Source of the DNA: Chitinophaga pinensis
Lineage (GTDB): Bacteria; Bacteroidota; Bacteroidia; NS11-12g; UBA9320
Direction: 5' to 3'
Length of the DNA stretch: 34,137 bases
NCBI GenBank assembly: GCA_945889315.1
Contig: CAMDBP010000018.1
Location: 1 to 34,137 of the forward strand
The position numbers were made by a program, and so were the translations under genes. The notes beneath the pieces were generated by a model. That model was given only the letters and a program-made list of their open reading frames with translations. It ran no database searches and was not told the DNA's origin. Below are positions 7,000 through 15,895 of the stretch, in pieces (the stretch's first letter is position 1; each line of letters starts with the position of its first letter).

Positions 7000-9900
7000 A
7001 TGAAAAAAGTCTTACTACTTGCGTTTATTACTTTAAGTGCTATTTCTTTCGCTGTACTTCCTTCACAAGAACAAATTGTCAGTGAACACATTCAATCTAT
7101 TTATAAGGAGAAAGGGTATGCTCCCAGTTATATCATTACCAATAAAGTAAAGAGTTCTGGAAATGTGACCATATTTTATGGTAAACAGACGATCAATAAT
7201 ATACCTATTTATAAAACGGAGTTTAATATTGCGATTAAAGATTTCGTAATCGCGAGCATAAACCATAAATTCATACTCAATGCGGAGTCTCTCATCCAAA
7301 GTTATAACTATCGTTTAACTCCGTCTGAGGCTTTACAAAGAGTTATACCGCATAAATTGACTAGTTTTCTTACTGTTACGTATAAAGATGATAAAGAGTG
7401 TATATTCATTGATTCAGAGTTGAGCGAGCGTCCTATTAAAGTGCGTAGTCTATGGGTTATTCTTGGCAAAAACGGATTCCCTGCATACGATGTTTCTATC
7501 TATAATAAAGACCACAAGCATTGGTTCAATACTAGAATAAATGGAATTACAGGAGAAGTAGTAGATCAAAATGACTGGGTTGTACACTGTAATCTGACAC
7601 ATTTAAGTCATGATGTCAGTTCAAGTAAGCATTTAACTAACTCACCTTTAATGCCAGAATTAAATTCTTCTACACGGGCTATGTCAACTGCTTCGTACCG
7701 TGTTTTTGCCTTTCCTTTGGAAAGTCCAAACCACGGGAATATAAGTATTGTCAGTAGTCCTGAAGATGCACAAGCGTCACCATTCGGCTGGCACGATACA
7801 GATGGATCCGCTGGAGAAGAGTATACTATAACAAGAGGTAATAATGTGTTTGCAAGTGAGGATAAGAATGACTTAAATGTACCAGGATATAGTCCAAATG
7901 GAGGAAGCACACTAACTTTTGATCACAATTTTGATATAACTAAAAGTCATGAGTTACATCTAGATGCCGCAATAACTAACTTGTTCTATTGGAATAACAT
8001 GATGCATGATGTATGGTGGCATTATGGTTTCGACGAGGAATCAGGAAACTTTCAAAGTAATAATTACGGTAATGGTGGTCTCGGTGGTGATTATGTTCAA
8101 GCAGATGCTCAAGACGGAAGTGGTACCAATAACGCGAATTTTGCTACCCCTCCGGACGGAGATAACCCTCGTATGCAAATGTACATTTGGAAATCTGGTT
8201 CATCAGGTGATTTCTTTAGTGTAAATACTCCGAACAGTATTAAAGGTAAATACAATGCAAATGTTGCTAATTTTGGTCCCGCACTAACTTCAATTCCGGT
8301 GACAGGTAAGCTGGTTTTAGTAGATGATGGAACACCAAACGGAGATCAAGGTTGTAATACACTAATTAATGGTTCTGGTCTTGCAGGAAATATAGCCTTA
8401 ATCAGAAGAAAAGGCTGTAATTTTAGTGTGAAAGTTGAAAACGCACAAGATGCTGGTGCAATAGCCGTCGTTATTTACAGTGATGACAACGACCCAATTG
8501 TAATGGGCGGAACAAGTGCTGGAATCACCATTCCTTCGGTACATATTTCGCAAACCGACGGCCTTGCTATACGCAATGTAATGGAAGTTCAGGATGTCAA
8601 TGTAAGTTTGTATGATTCAAATGATGTGTCTGCAACTACATTTGATAGTGATTTTGATAACGGCGTGATTGCGCATGAATACGGCCACGGAATATCAACG
8701 CGACTCACGGGTGGGGCTGCCAATAGCAGTTGCTTATCTAATGAAGAACAAATGGGAGAAGGTTGGAGCGATTTCTTTTCACTCGTAATGACCCATCAAC
8801 CCAATGATTCAGCGAATAAACTAAGAGGTATTGGAACCTATGTAGTTGATATGCCTACGAATGGTAGAGGGATAAGAAATTATCCGTATTCAGCAGATAT
8901 AACCCGAAGCCCTTATTCATATGATGATATTAAGTCTTTTTCTGTGCCTCACGGTGTGGGAAGTGTATGGTGTTCTATGCTTTGGGACTTATACTGGGTT
9001 ATGATTGATAAATATGGTCATGACAGCGATATTTATAACGGAACAGGAGGTAATAATAAGACTATGCAATTAGTCATTGACGGTATGAAGTTACAGCCGT
9101 GTAATCCTGGATTTACAGATGCGAGAGATGCTATAATTCAAGCAGATAAAAATGCTAACGGCGGTGATAATGAGTTACTGATCTGGAGTGCATTTTCGAG
9201 AAGAGGTTTAGGGTATAGTGCTGTTCAAGGGAGTTCTGACGATAGGAGTGACGGGAGTGAAGGATTTGATATACCTCCTTATCTTAAGAATAAGCTGCAA
9301 CTCAAAAAAACCGCCGCAGAGAATAGTGCCAATGGAGCAGAGTTAATGTATACACTTGCTTTGTATAATAAGACTGGGAAAACAATTGGTAATATTCAGA
9401 TTAACGATACATTAGGAAAAGAGGTAAGTTTAGTGCCTGCTTCTTTAAAATGTGGCACAGCGTCTAATGGCATAATTACCGTATTTGTAGATAGCATTGC
9501 ACCAGGGGATTCATTCATTTGTACGTTTAAGGTAATACCTAATTTTGCAAATGCCTCTTCCATCGTATGGGAGGATTACGTGGAAAATGGAATCGGAGAT
9601 TGGAAAATTAATTCTTCTGGTATAGGAGTAGATTGGAAAATTGTAAACTTAACGATATCTAATGCAGTTTGGAAAGCTACAAACGCTGAAGTATCAACCG
9701 ACCTGTATCTAGAACATGGGTATGATCTGACAACCTACAAAGCACCAAGTTTTTCATTTAGGCATTGGATAAATTCCGAAGATGGATGGGATGGAGGAGT
9801 AATTGAAATTCAAACTGATGGCTCTAATTGGTTTGATGCTGGACCATACTTCACTAAAAATGGTTATAATAAAGTTATTCAAAGTAATCCAGAAAGTGCA

Positions 9901-10410
9901 ATTTCTGGTAGAGATGCATTTACCGGGAATTCAGGTGGATTTATTGAATCAACAGTAGATTTATCATCTTTCAGTGGCAATCAAATTAGTGTTAGATTTA
10001 GATTTGCTAGTGATGGTGCAGCTGCTGTTGACGGCTGGTATATCGATGATTTTAGGCTTATAGATGCCGTGACCTTACAAAATACTATGAATGTTAGTTA
10101 CGGAGATAATGACTTGGATGAAAGTTCTGTGGTAACTTTTATTGTACCAGGAAAATCAAATTCAATTCAATCTTTAAGTAATTCAAAACTTAAGATTTAC
10201 CCAAATCCGAGTAAGAGTAAGGTTAATATCGAAGCTGAAGTCAATGATAAATTGAGTTTTACGTTATGCGATATTCAAGGCAAAATTTTAATATCACAGG
10301 ATGCAATTGGTAAAGGGTTAATTGATGTTAGTGGCCTGAGTAATGGCATTTATATGCTTAATCTGGAGTTAAATGGAATTCCATCAGTGCATAAATTAAT
10401 AATTAATTAG
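7000..10410 (+). CDS. Secreted M36 (fungalysin) metalloprotease with PA insert and T9SS sorting domain
   Basis: A 1136-residue extracellular zinc protease. In order: signal peptide (1 to about 20), fungalysin/thermolysin-type propeptide (about 30-190), and the M36 catalytic domain starting near 225. A PA (protease-associated) domain is inserted at about 415-530, and the zinc motif is HEYGH (559-563) with the third ligand Glu587 in GEGWSD. The catalytic part ends near 765. A DUF11-like beta-sandwich (about 767-850) and a jelly-roll region (about 855-1020) follow, then a T9SS type A sorting domain from about 1060 that begins LKIYPNPSKSKV and ends in VHKLIIN. It is exported across the inner membrane by Sec and then across the outer membrane by T9SS, and degrades external protein. 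It stands alone, with a 46-bp gap to the XRE gene and a terminator after it. All catalytic residues are present, so it should be active after propeptide removal. Confidence 0.95.
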   Translation: MKKVLLLAFITLSAISFAVLPSQEQIVSEHIQSIYKEKGYAPSYIITNKVKSSGNVTIFYGKQTINNIPIYKTEFNIAIKDFVIASINHKFILNAESLIQSYNYRLTPSEALQRVIPHKLTSFLTVTYKDDKECIFIDSELSERPIKVRSLWVILGKNGFPAYDVSIYNKDHKHWFNTRINGITGEVVDQNDWVVHCNLTHLSHDVSSSKHLTNSPLMPELNSSTRAMSTASYRVFAFPLESPNHGNISIVSSPEDAQASPFGWHDTDGSAGEEYTITRGNNVFASEDKNDLNVPGYSPNGGSTLTFDHNFDITKSHELHLDAAITNLFYWNNMMHDVWWHYGFDEESGNFQSNNYGNGGLGGDYVQADAQDGSGTNNANFATPPDGDNPRMQMYIWKSGSSGDFFSVNTPNSIKGKYNANVANFGPALTSIPVTGKLVLVDDGTPNGDQGCNTLINGSGLAGNIALIRRKGCNFSVKVENAQDAGAIAVVIYSDDNDPIVMGGTSAGITIPSVHISQTDGLAIRNVMEVQDVNVSLYDSNDVSATTFDSDFDNGVIAHEYGHGISTRLTGGAANSSCLSNEEQMGEGWSDFFSLVMTHQPNDSANKLRGIGTYVVDMPTNGRGIRNYPYSADITRSPYSYDDIKSFSVPHGVGSVWCSMLWDLYWVMIDKYGHDSDIYNGTGGNNKTMQLVIDGMKLQPCNPGFTDARDAIIQADKNANGGDNELLIWSAFSRRGLGYSAVQGSSDDRSDGSEGFDIPPYLKNKLQLKKTAAENSANGAELMYTLALYNKTGKTIGNIQINDTLGKEVSLVPASLKCGTASNGIITVFVDSIAPGDSFICTFKVIPNFANASSIVWEDYVENGIGDWKINSSGIGVDWKIVNLTISNAVWKATNAEVSTDLYLEHGYDLTTYKAPSFSFRHWINSEDGWDGGVIEIQTDGSNWFDAGPYFTKNGYNKVIQSNPESAISGRDAFTGNSGGFIESTVDLSSFSGNQISVRFRFASDGAAAVDGWYIDDFRLIDAVTLQNTMNVSYGDNDLDESSVVTFIVPGKSNSIQSLSNSKLKIYPNPSKSKVNIEAEVNDKLSFTLCDIQGKILISQDAIGKGLIDVSGLSNGIYMLNLELNGIPSVHKLIIN

Positions 10411-10427
10411 ATCTAACTAGTTCGCAT

Positions 10428-10463
10428 AAAAAAAAGGAATGTTAAAATAACATTCCTTTTTTT
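10428..10463. terminator. Bidirectional terminator between the M36 protease and the bifunctional-nuclease gene
   Basis: A perfect 10-bp stem, AGGAATGTTA (10435-10444) and TAACATTCCT (10448-10457), with an AAA loop is flanked by an A run on the left and seven T (10457-10463) on the right. It serves both converging genes. Confidence 0.9.
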
Positions 10464-10486
10464 ATGGACTAATAGCAAAATCTAAC

Positions 10487-11083
10487 TTATGATCTAGAGT
10501 TAATTTCGTCTCGTAAAACAGCTGCCCTATCATAATCCTCTACTTGAATTGCTTTTTCGAGTTCGCTATTTAACTCATTAAGGGACATCTTATTCAGGCT
10601 GTTTGCAGAGTCTGTCTTGGGATTAAGTTCTTTAATATGCTCTGCATTATTTTCGTCTTCGACTTCTCCATCATAAATTATCCCAGCGTCATCCAAAATA
10701 GACTTAAAGGTATAGATAGGACATTTAGCCCTAAGAGACATTGCCACGGCATCAGAAGTTCGGGAATCGATAGCGAACTCTACACCGTTTTGTTCTGTGA
10801 TTATCTTGGCATAAAATACGCCTTCTTTCAGTTGATCTATAACTACTTCCTTTATTAGGATATTGTATTTTTCCATAGCGTCATACATTAAGTCATGTGT
10901 TAAAGGTCTTTGGGGCGTGAGACCTTCAATAATCAGCGCAATGGATTGGGCTTCGTAACTTCCAATAACCACAGGTAGTTTTAAGTTTCCGTCCTCTTGA
11001 CCTAAAATTAAGGTATAGCTGTTTCTTTGAGAGTGACCAGAGGTTAATCCTACTATATTTAATTCTATTTTTTCACCACCCAT
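10487..11083 (-). CDS. Bifunctional nuclease (BFN/DUF151) domain protein with UVR motif
   Basis: A 198-residue cytoplasmic protein. Residues about 5-135 form the BFN (DUF151) domain, recognisable from LPVVIGSYEAQSIALIIEG (36-54), RPLTHDLMYDAME, and the signature FAIDSRTSDAVAMSLRAKCPIY. Residues about 163-197 (MSLNELNSELEKAIQVEDYD then RAAVLRDEI) are a UVR motif of the kind found in UvrB, UvrC and McsA, which mediates protein-protein contact. A plant member of the BFN family has reported RNase and DNase activity; the bacterial role is not settled. It lies 30 bp after etfA on the same strand with no terminator or promoter visible between them, so it is probably the last gene of the etfB-etfA unit. 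That linkage is common in flavobacteria as far as I recall. Confidence 0.88.
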   Translation of the reverse strand: MGGEKIELNIVGLTSGHSQRNSYTLILGQEDGNLKLPVVIGSYEAQSIALIIEGLTPQRPLTHDLMYDAMEKYNILIKEVVIDQLKEGVFYAKIITEQNGVEFAIDSRTSDAVAMSLRAKCPIYTFKSILDDAGIIYDGEVEDENNAEHIKELNPKTDSANSLNKMSLNELNSELEKAIQVEDYDRAAVLRDEINSRS

Positions 11084-11113
11084 AGCTTACTATTTATCTG
11101 TTGGTTAACTAAG

Positions 11114-12076
11114 TTACGCGCCTTTAATTTCTCTGGCACGTTTTATTAATTTGGGTAATACGTCGAAAACATCACCTACTATTCCATAATCCGCTGCTTT
11201 GAAAAAAGGAGCTTCTGGGTCTGTGTTGATTACACAAATCACTTTACTGCTTCCAACACCTGCCAAATGTTGAATTGCTCCAGAAATACCTGCTGCAATA
11301 TACAAGTTTGGTTTTATCGTAATACCAGTTTGTCCTACGTGTTCACTATGGGGTCTCCATCCTATATCGCTTACAGGTTTAGAACATGCAGTGGCTGCAC
11401 CAAGTATGTCTGCTAACTCTTCTACCATCACCCAATTTTCTGGGCCTTTTAAACCTCTTCCTGCAGATACGACTAATTCAGCCTCTGTCAAGGGTATTTT
11501 ACCCGTAACTTTATCTGTAGAAACGATGGTCGTATTAATATCAGCGGCTGAAACAGATGTATTGACCGTTTCAGTTGTAATATCCGAGCCATCTTGGGTT
11601 ATCTTGTAAGAATTAGGTATAAGCGTAAGTACTCTTTTAGCATGGTTTATACTTATATGGCCAATCGCCTTACTTGAAAAACAGGTTTTTTTGACACTAA
11701 ATCCTGCAGTAGTATCTACCATATCTACAACTCCTGTAACCAGGGCTGCATCTTGTTTTACCGCTAATAATGGTGCAATAGATTTGCCATTATATGTTTG
11801 TGAAATAATAACGGTATCTCCACCTTCAGCACTCACTACCTCACTAAGTGCTTTTGCGTATGCTTGTGGGTTAAAGGTAGAAAATAAATCTCCTGAAATC
11901 GTTAATTCTTTGTCTGCGCCATACAAACCTAGATTTTGAGTTCCTTTATTACCAATGGTTACAGCAATACAGGTTGAACCTAGCTGCGTTGCTAAATCTT
12001 TACCGTACGATATTGCTTCAAAACTTGATTTTTTATATATTCCGTTGTCGCTTTCTGCGTATACTATTACTGCCAT
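11114..12076 (-). CDS. etfA: Electron transfer flavoprotein, alpha subunit
   Basis: EtfA carries the FAD of the heterodimeric electron transfer flavoprotein, which takes electrons from acyl-CoA dehydrogenases and passes them to the membrane quinone pool. The C-terminal FAD domain is clear: LVVSAGRGLKGPENW, then ADILGAATACSKPVSD, WRPHSEHVGQTG, and GISGAIQHLAGV with VINTDPEAPFFKAADYGIVG. The start chosen is the ATG at 12074-12076 (MAVIVYAESDNG), which fits the family and gives 320 residues. A longer frame from 12139 would overlap etfB by 59 bp and add 21 residues absent from relatives. It follows etfB with a 4-bp gap, so the subunits are translated together. Confidence 0.97.
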   Translation of the reverse strand: MAVIVYAESDNGIYKKSSFEAISYGKDLATQLGSTCIAVTIGNKGTQNLGLYGADKELTISGDLFSTFNPQAYAKALSEVVSAEGGDTVIISQTYNGKSIAPLLAVKQDAALVTGVVDMVDTTAGFSVKKTCFSSKAIGHISINHAKRVLTLIPNSYKITQDGSDITTETVNTSVSAADINTTIVSTDKVTGKIPLTEAELVVSAGRGLKGPENWVMVEELADILGAATACSKPVSDIGWRPHSEHVGQTGITIKPNLYIAAGISGAIQHLAGVGSSKVICVINTDPEAPFFKAADYGIVGDVFDVLPKLIKRAREIKGA

Positions 12077-12080
12077 AATC

Positions 12081-12818
12081 CTAAAATAATTTCTCTGTGT
12101 TATGTAATAAGTCAATAAGTTCTTCTGCGTTTGCCGCATCTATCATTTTTACACCGCTTTTTGCAGGAGGTAAATCGTATTTGCTCACTGAAGTGTAATT
12201 AAATTTATCTTCTGCGCTTACCACGTTAAGTGGCTTGCTTCTTGCCATCATGATGCCGCGCATGTTTGGAATACGGGGTTCACATAAATCTTTTTGGGCA
12301 CTTACAACAACAGGAGTTTTTACGCTTACCGTTTCTCTTCCTCCGTCTATATCGCGAACAGCAGTAACTTTATCGTCCGTAGCATCAAGCTCCATCACTA
12401 CGTTAATCAAAGGCCAATTTAACATTTCAGCTAAAAGTCCTTGAACCTGACCACCATTATAGTCGATAGATTCTCTACCTGTGATAATCATGTCATAACC
12501 TCCAGATTTAGCTTGTGCTGCTAGTTGCGCAGCCACGTACATACCGTCACTAGGATTTGCATCAACGCGGATGGCATCGGTAGCGCCCATTGCCAGTGCT
12601 TTGCGTATTACAGGCTCCGTATCTGCTTCTCCAACCGTAATTACCGTTACTGTTCCTCCGATAGGTTCTGTAATATCAAGAGCTCTGGTAAGCGCTAATT
12701 CATCGTACGGGTTTATAATAAACTGAACACCAGTTTTATTAAATTGGGTATTCCCGTCGGTAAATGTGATTTTTGTGGTAGTATCTGGAACTACGCTAAC
12801 ACATACTAATATTTTCAT
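12081..12818 (-). CDS. etfB: Electron transfer flavoprotein, beta subunit
   Basis: A 245-residue EtfB, the AMP-binding subunit that pairs with EtfA. It starts MKILVCVSVVPDTTTKITF and continues with the typical INPYDELALTRALDI (36-50), TVITVGEADTEPVIRKALAMGATDAIRV (about 57-84), and the signature MIITGRESIDYNGGQVQGLLAEMLNWPLIN. The segment DGGRETVSVKTPVVVSAQKDL near residue 160-180 is also conserved. It is the first gene of etfB-etfA-BFN. Its promoter probably contains the -7 element 28 bp upstream. The pair indicates fatty-acid or amino-acid beta-oxidation feeding respiration. Confidence 0.97.
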   Translation of the reverse strand: MKILVCVSVVPDTTTKITFTDGNTQFNKTGVQFIINPYDELALTRALDITEPIGGTVTVITVGEADTEPVIRKALAMGATDAIRVDANPSDGMYVAAQLAAQAKSGGYDMIITGRESIDYNGGQVQGLLAEMLNWPLINVVMELDATDDKVTAVRDIDGGRETVSVKTPVVVSAQKDLCEPRIPNMRGIMMARSKPLNVVSAEDKFNYTSVSKYDLPPAKSGVKMIDAANAEELIDLLHNTEKLF

Positions 12819-12846
12819 TTAAAAAAAATGTATTAAAATTGAGGTG

Positions 12847-12854
12847 CAAAAATA
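12847..12854 (-). promoter_or_regulatory. -7 element of the etfB operon
   Basis: The minus strand reads TATTTTTG (TAnnTTTG), 28 bp before the etfB ATG, a normal leader distance. No clear -33 box is present at 17-23 bp. Confidence 0.5.
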
Positions 12855-12873
12855 CAATTAATTGACCAAATAA

Positions 12874-13194
12874 ATGGCTAACAACGAGAGAATTGAGCAG
12901 ATAAAAACATTTTTAGAAGTAACTCCTGATGACCCATTTTTAAGTTATGCACTTGCTACTGAGTATGTTTCATTAGGACAAGATTCGGTTGCCTTGAAGT
13001 TATTTCTAGCGCTTGTAAATACTCATCCAGATTACTATGCCACCTATTATCATTTAGGTAAATTATACGAGCGAATAGGAGAGGATTTAGCAGCCGAATC
13101 TATATACTTGAAAGGTATAGCTATCACAAAACGACTCAATCAAAAACATGCTCAAGGTGAACTTCAAGGGGCCTACGAAGAATTAACGTTTTAA
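12874..13194 (+). CDS. Small TPR-repeat protein
   Basis: A 106-residue protein built largely of tetratricopeptide-like helices. The two visible units are DPFLSYALATEYVSLGQDSVALKLF (about 20-44) and YYATYYHLGKLYERIGEDLAAESIYLKG (about 54-81); the second matches the TPR spacing of W/Y-L-G-Y-A-P positions well. It has no signal peptide or membrane segment, so it is probably a cytoplasmic adaptor. It is divergent from etfB with 55 bp between them and converges on the degP/htrA-type gene. Nothing in the sequence reveals its partner. Homologues of this size are common as hypothetical proteins in Bacteroidota. Confidence 0.75.
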   Translation: MANNERIEQIKTFLEVTPDDPFLSYALATEYVSLGQDSVALKLFLALVNTHPDYYATYYHLGKLYERIGEDLAAESIYLKGIAITKRLNQKHAQGELQGAYEELTF

Positions 13195-13204
13195 CTTAAT
13201 AAAC

Positions 13205-13223
13205 GTTTAATTCAGTATTAAAC
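13205..13223. terminator. Weak hairpin between converging TPR and HtrA genes
   Basis: GTTTAAT (13205-13211) and ATTAAAC (13217-13223) are a perfect but AT-rich 7-bp inverted repeat with a 5-nt loop, in the 33-bp gap between two converging stops. There is no T run, so termination is only a guess. Confidence 0.3.
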
Positions 13224-13227
13224 TCCT

Positions 13228-14655
13228 TTATCGAAACGTAAAACTTAAATATTGACTAGTTCCATTTGAGGTGACACCTTCTACTCTTACTTGACCTTTA
13301 ACCGTTTCAAGCAATTGTATGAGGTCGTAAACATCATTTGATGGTTTTCCGTTTACTTTCACGAAAATAAAACCATTATCTATTCCCATTTGCCTAAGTT
13401 TTCCTGTGGAAACATTACTTACTTTTATACCATTTGGAATTCGATAAGAATCGCGTTCTAATTTAGAGATTAGCTCAAATTCTCCTCCTAGCGTTTCACT
13501 GATGACACTTACCTTTTTTAATAATTTTGTATTTCCTTCTTTGTTGACTAAAGCAATGTTAAATGACTTCGCTTCATTTTCTCGGAGGATTTCTAGCTTA
13601 GCTATATCGCCAGGTCTTAAATAAGCAATTCTTTCATCATAAGTGGCTTTGCTATCAATTAGCTTTCCGTCGATACGAATTATTAAATCCCCCGCTTCCA
13701 ACTTACCTTCTGCCGCAGTATTGGTGCCCGTTATGCGCTTGACTAATACGCCATTTTTGCCGCCTAGTTTTTCAGTCATATCACCGTCAATGTCTACTAC
13801 TTCTATGCCTAAGAAACCTCGTTGAACCTCGCCATAATGTTTGATATCGTCAATCGTTTTGGCAACAATATTACTCGGTATTGCAAATCCATAACCAACG
13901 TAACTGCCTGTTTTGCTGGCAATAGCAGTATTTACTCCTATTAATTCACCTCTAAGGTTTACAAGAGCTCCTCCGCTATTTCCTGGATTAATTGCAGCAT
14001 CGGTTTGAATAAAGGACTCAATAGGGAATTGATTATCTACAATGTTAATATTTCGTCCTTTTGCACTCACTATACCCGCTGTTACCGTACTAGTAAGGTT
14101 AAAAGGATTGCCTACCGCGAGTACCCACTGGCCTATTTCTACTTCATCTGAATTGGCAAATAGTATCGGTGTTAAACCATTGGCTTCCACTTTGAGTAGG
14201 GCAAGATCACTACTCGGATCAGTGCCAATAAGTTTAGCGTCATATGTTTTTTTACTATCACTTAATACGACTTGAATTTTTTCTGCATTTGCAATAACGT
14301 GCTGGTTGGTTATAATATAGCCGTCTTCTGACATAATGACTCCTGACCCGGTGCTGGCAACTTTTCCAATTCTGCCAAATGGATCAAATCCAAATCCCCA
14401 AAAACCGCTAGACTGATATTGCTGCGATTCTGTTTTGATAAAAACGACGCTCGATGTACTTGACTTTGATGCGGTAATAAAACCAGATTCTACGTTTTGT
14501 AGGTCTGTAGAATTAACTTGACGGTATGGTGTCGAATTGGCAGCGTATGAAAGTTGTGAATCAGGTGAGTCGAAAAAAGTTTTATATGTGTAAGCTCCTA
14601 AAAAAGAAGTAGTTAAACATATCATTGACAGTATAAATAGCTGTTTTCTTTTCAT
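13228..14655 (-). CDS. DegP/HtrA-family periplasmic serine protease
   Basis: A 475-residue Do-type protease-chaperone for misfolded envelope proteins. An N-terminal membrane or signal segment (about 5-26) directs it to the periplasm. The trypsin-like domain holds His119 (ITNQHVIANA), Asp150 (DPSSDLALLKV) and Ser227 (NPGNSGGALVN), so the catalytic triad is complete. A loop GFWGFGFDPFG before the domain is typical of the Bacteroidota version. A first PDZ domain follows from about 278 (RGFLGIEVVDI to LEILRENEAK), and a second, shorter PDZ-like domain fills about 385-475. The gene lies 44 bp after the DUF1573 gene on the same strand and may be co-transcribed with it. The choice among degP, degQ and degS names cannot be made from this sequence, though two PDZ domains exclude a DegS-like form. 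Confidence 0.93.
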   Translation of the reverse strand: MKRKQLFILSMICLTTSFLGAYTYKTFFDSPDSQLSYAANSTPYRQVNSTDLQNVESGFITASKSSTSSVVFIKTESQQYQSSGFWGFGFDPFGRIGKVASTGSGVIMSEDGYIITNQHVIANAEKIQVVLSDSKKTYDAKLIGTDPSSDLALLKVEANGLTPILFANSDEVEIGQWVLAVGNPFNLTSTVTAGIVSAKGRNINIVDNQFPIESFIQTDAAINPGNSGGALVNLRGELIGVNTAIASKTGSYVGYGFAIPSNIVAKTIDDIKHYGEVQRGFLGIEVVDIDGDMTEKLGGKNGVLVKRITGTNTAAEGKLEAGDLIIRIDGKLIDSKATYDERIAYLRPGDIAKLEILRENEAKSFNIALVNKEGNTKLLKKVSVISETLGGEFELISKLERDSYRIPNGIKVSNVSTGKLRQMGIDNGFIFVKVNGKPSNDVYDLIQLLETVKGQVRVEGVTSNGTSQYLSFTFR

Positions 14656-14699
14656 GTTAACTTACAACGATCAATTTAATTGCCAAATTGTATAGATAC

Positions 14700-15788
14700 T
14701 TAATTTACGACTGCTTTGATAGTTATAATTTGTATTGGATTTACCGGATCATTGCTATACACGGTAATTTTCTTAAACTGTTTACCACTTTTAAAAAGAG
14801 AGTCATAAAATACTGGAATCTCCAATGATTCTCCTGTAGCCAACGTTTTTTTTGTCGGTTTCAAGATGGCGCACGAGCAGTCTGTCTCGATTCTTTTGAA
14901 TATAAGAGGCTGTTTTCCTGAGTTGGTAACCGTAATGGTCTTAGTCCGCACAATCCCACTTTTCATCGTGCCCATATCCACTAAATCATTACTCAAAACA
15001 AGTTTAGGCGCATTTTTTAATTGTCTCTTGGATAAGGATGAAAAATAAGGTTTGGCATCTAAGTAATAGTCTATTTGCTTTCGCTTAAAGTACGTGTCGG
15101 TTGTATTAATCTTGAGTGAACCAGCTACTGGGCCCACTGTGTCTGCAATGGTTAAATCAATTTGAAGCAAAAGCATCCCTGACTCTTGCGGCTTCAATGT
15201 AATAGGAATGTTCAGTGGTTTTATAAATGAAGGGAGATTAACAAACTCGTGTAAGGTAATATCATCATAACCGTCATTCTCTAGTCTAATAGTGTCATAG
15301 AAAATGGCATTATTTAGAACAGTTCCCCAATTTAATTTTAATTTTTCTATGAGTAAATATCCAAATTCACCCGGGTAGTATGCTGATTTGTCTCGCTCTG
15401 CAAATAATTTTATTTCTGCATCAAACGTCAATTCAACATCTAAAGCGTCTGAAAAATTCCCCCTTACTTGAACCCATTTATTTACCTTGCCAACTATGCC
15501 TTTTGGATCAAAATTTACGGTTATTTTGCCTGACTCTCCTGGAGCATAGGTTTTTTTATTGGAATGTGGAGTAGTACAACCACACGAAACTTCTAACGAG
15601 CGAATTTCAAAGGTAGTAGTGCCAGTATTGGTAAACTCAAAAATACATGAAGCAACACCGCTCTCTTGGTAAATTATACCTAGATCAATTTGTTTTTTTT
15701 TAAAAACGATCTCAGAGAGTTTTACTTGACCAACAGCGAGGGAAGTAAACAGGCATAAAAGAAGTGATGGTAGTATTTTTTTAGACAT
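14700..15788 (-). CDS. Exported DUF1573 protein with two Ig-like repeats
   Basis: A 362-residue exported protein. The signal peptide KKILPSLLLCLFTSLAVGQ is followed by a DUF1573 repeat with FEFTNTGTTTFEIRSLEVSC, CGCTTPHSNKKTYAPGES, and VNFDPKGIVGKVNK. There is a less conserved middle part and then a second repeat with VTNSGKQPLIFKRIETDCSC and TLATGESLEIPVFYDS. Each repeat has the characteristic C-x-C pair (CGC, CSC). These ASH/Ig-like domains act as extracytoplasmic binding modules; a specific function is not known. The start used is the ATG at 15786-15788, directly before the signal peptide; a longer frame reaches 15869 but adds 27 unrelated residues. It sits upstream of the HtrA gene on the same strand, so both may serve the envelope. 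It is divergent from ruvB. Confidence 0.85.
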   Translation of the reverse strand: MSKKILPSLLLCLFTSLAVGQVKLSEIVFKKKQIDLGIIYQESGVASCIFEFTNTGTTTFEIRSLEVSCGCTTPHSNKKTYAPGESGKITVNFDPKGIVGKVNKWVQVRGNFSDALDVELTFDAEIKLFAERDKSAYYPGEFGYLLIEKLKLNWGTVLNNAIFYDTIRLENDGYDDITLHEFVNLPSFIKPLNIPITLKPQESGMLLLQIDLTIADTVGPVAGSLKINTTDTYFKRKQIDYYLDAKPYFSSLSKRQLKNAPKLVLSNDLVDMGTMKSGIVRTKTITVTNSGKQPLIFKRIETDCSCAILKPTKKTLATGESLEIPVFYDSLFKSGKQFKKITVYSNDPVNPIQIITIKAVVN

Positions 15789-15883
15789 TATTTTGTACAA
15801 AGAAAACGTGTGCAGACTAACTATTGTGGTGTAATAGATGAAATGTTTATAAAAAACGTTGCCTACCATAAGGTTTCTATATT

Positions 15884-15891
15884 TACTTTCG
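15884..15891 (+). promoter_or_regulatory. -7-like element of ruvB, 4 nt before the start codon
   Basis: TACTTTCG matches TAnnTTTG except for C at the seventh base. It ends 4 nt before the GTG start at 15896, predicting a leaderless transcript. The identical octamer and spacing occur in front of pepD. Confidence 0.5.
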
Positions 15892-15895
15892 CTCG

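Noticed and set aside
12077-12139. Longer N-terminus for etfA
   Set aside because: It would overlap etfB by 59 bp and add residues not found in the family; MAVIVYAESDNG is the expected start.
15789-15869. Longer N-terminus for the DUF1573 protein
   Set aside because: A normal signal peptide begins at the internal Met; the extra 27 residues would place charged and aromatic residues ahead of it.
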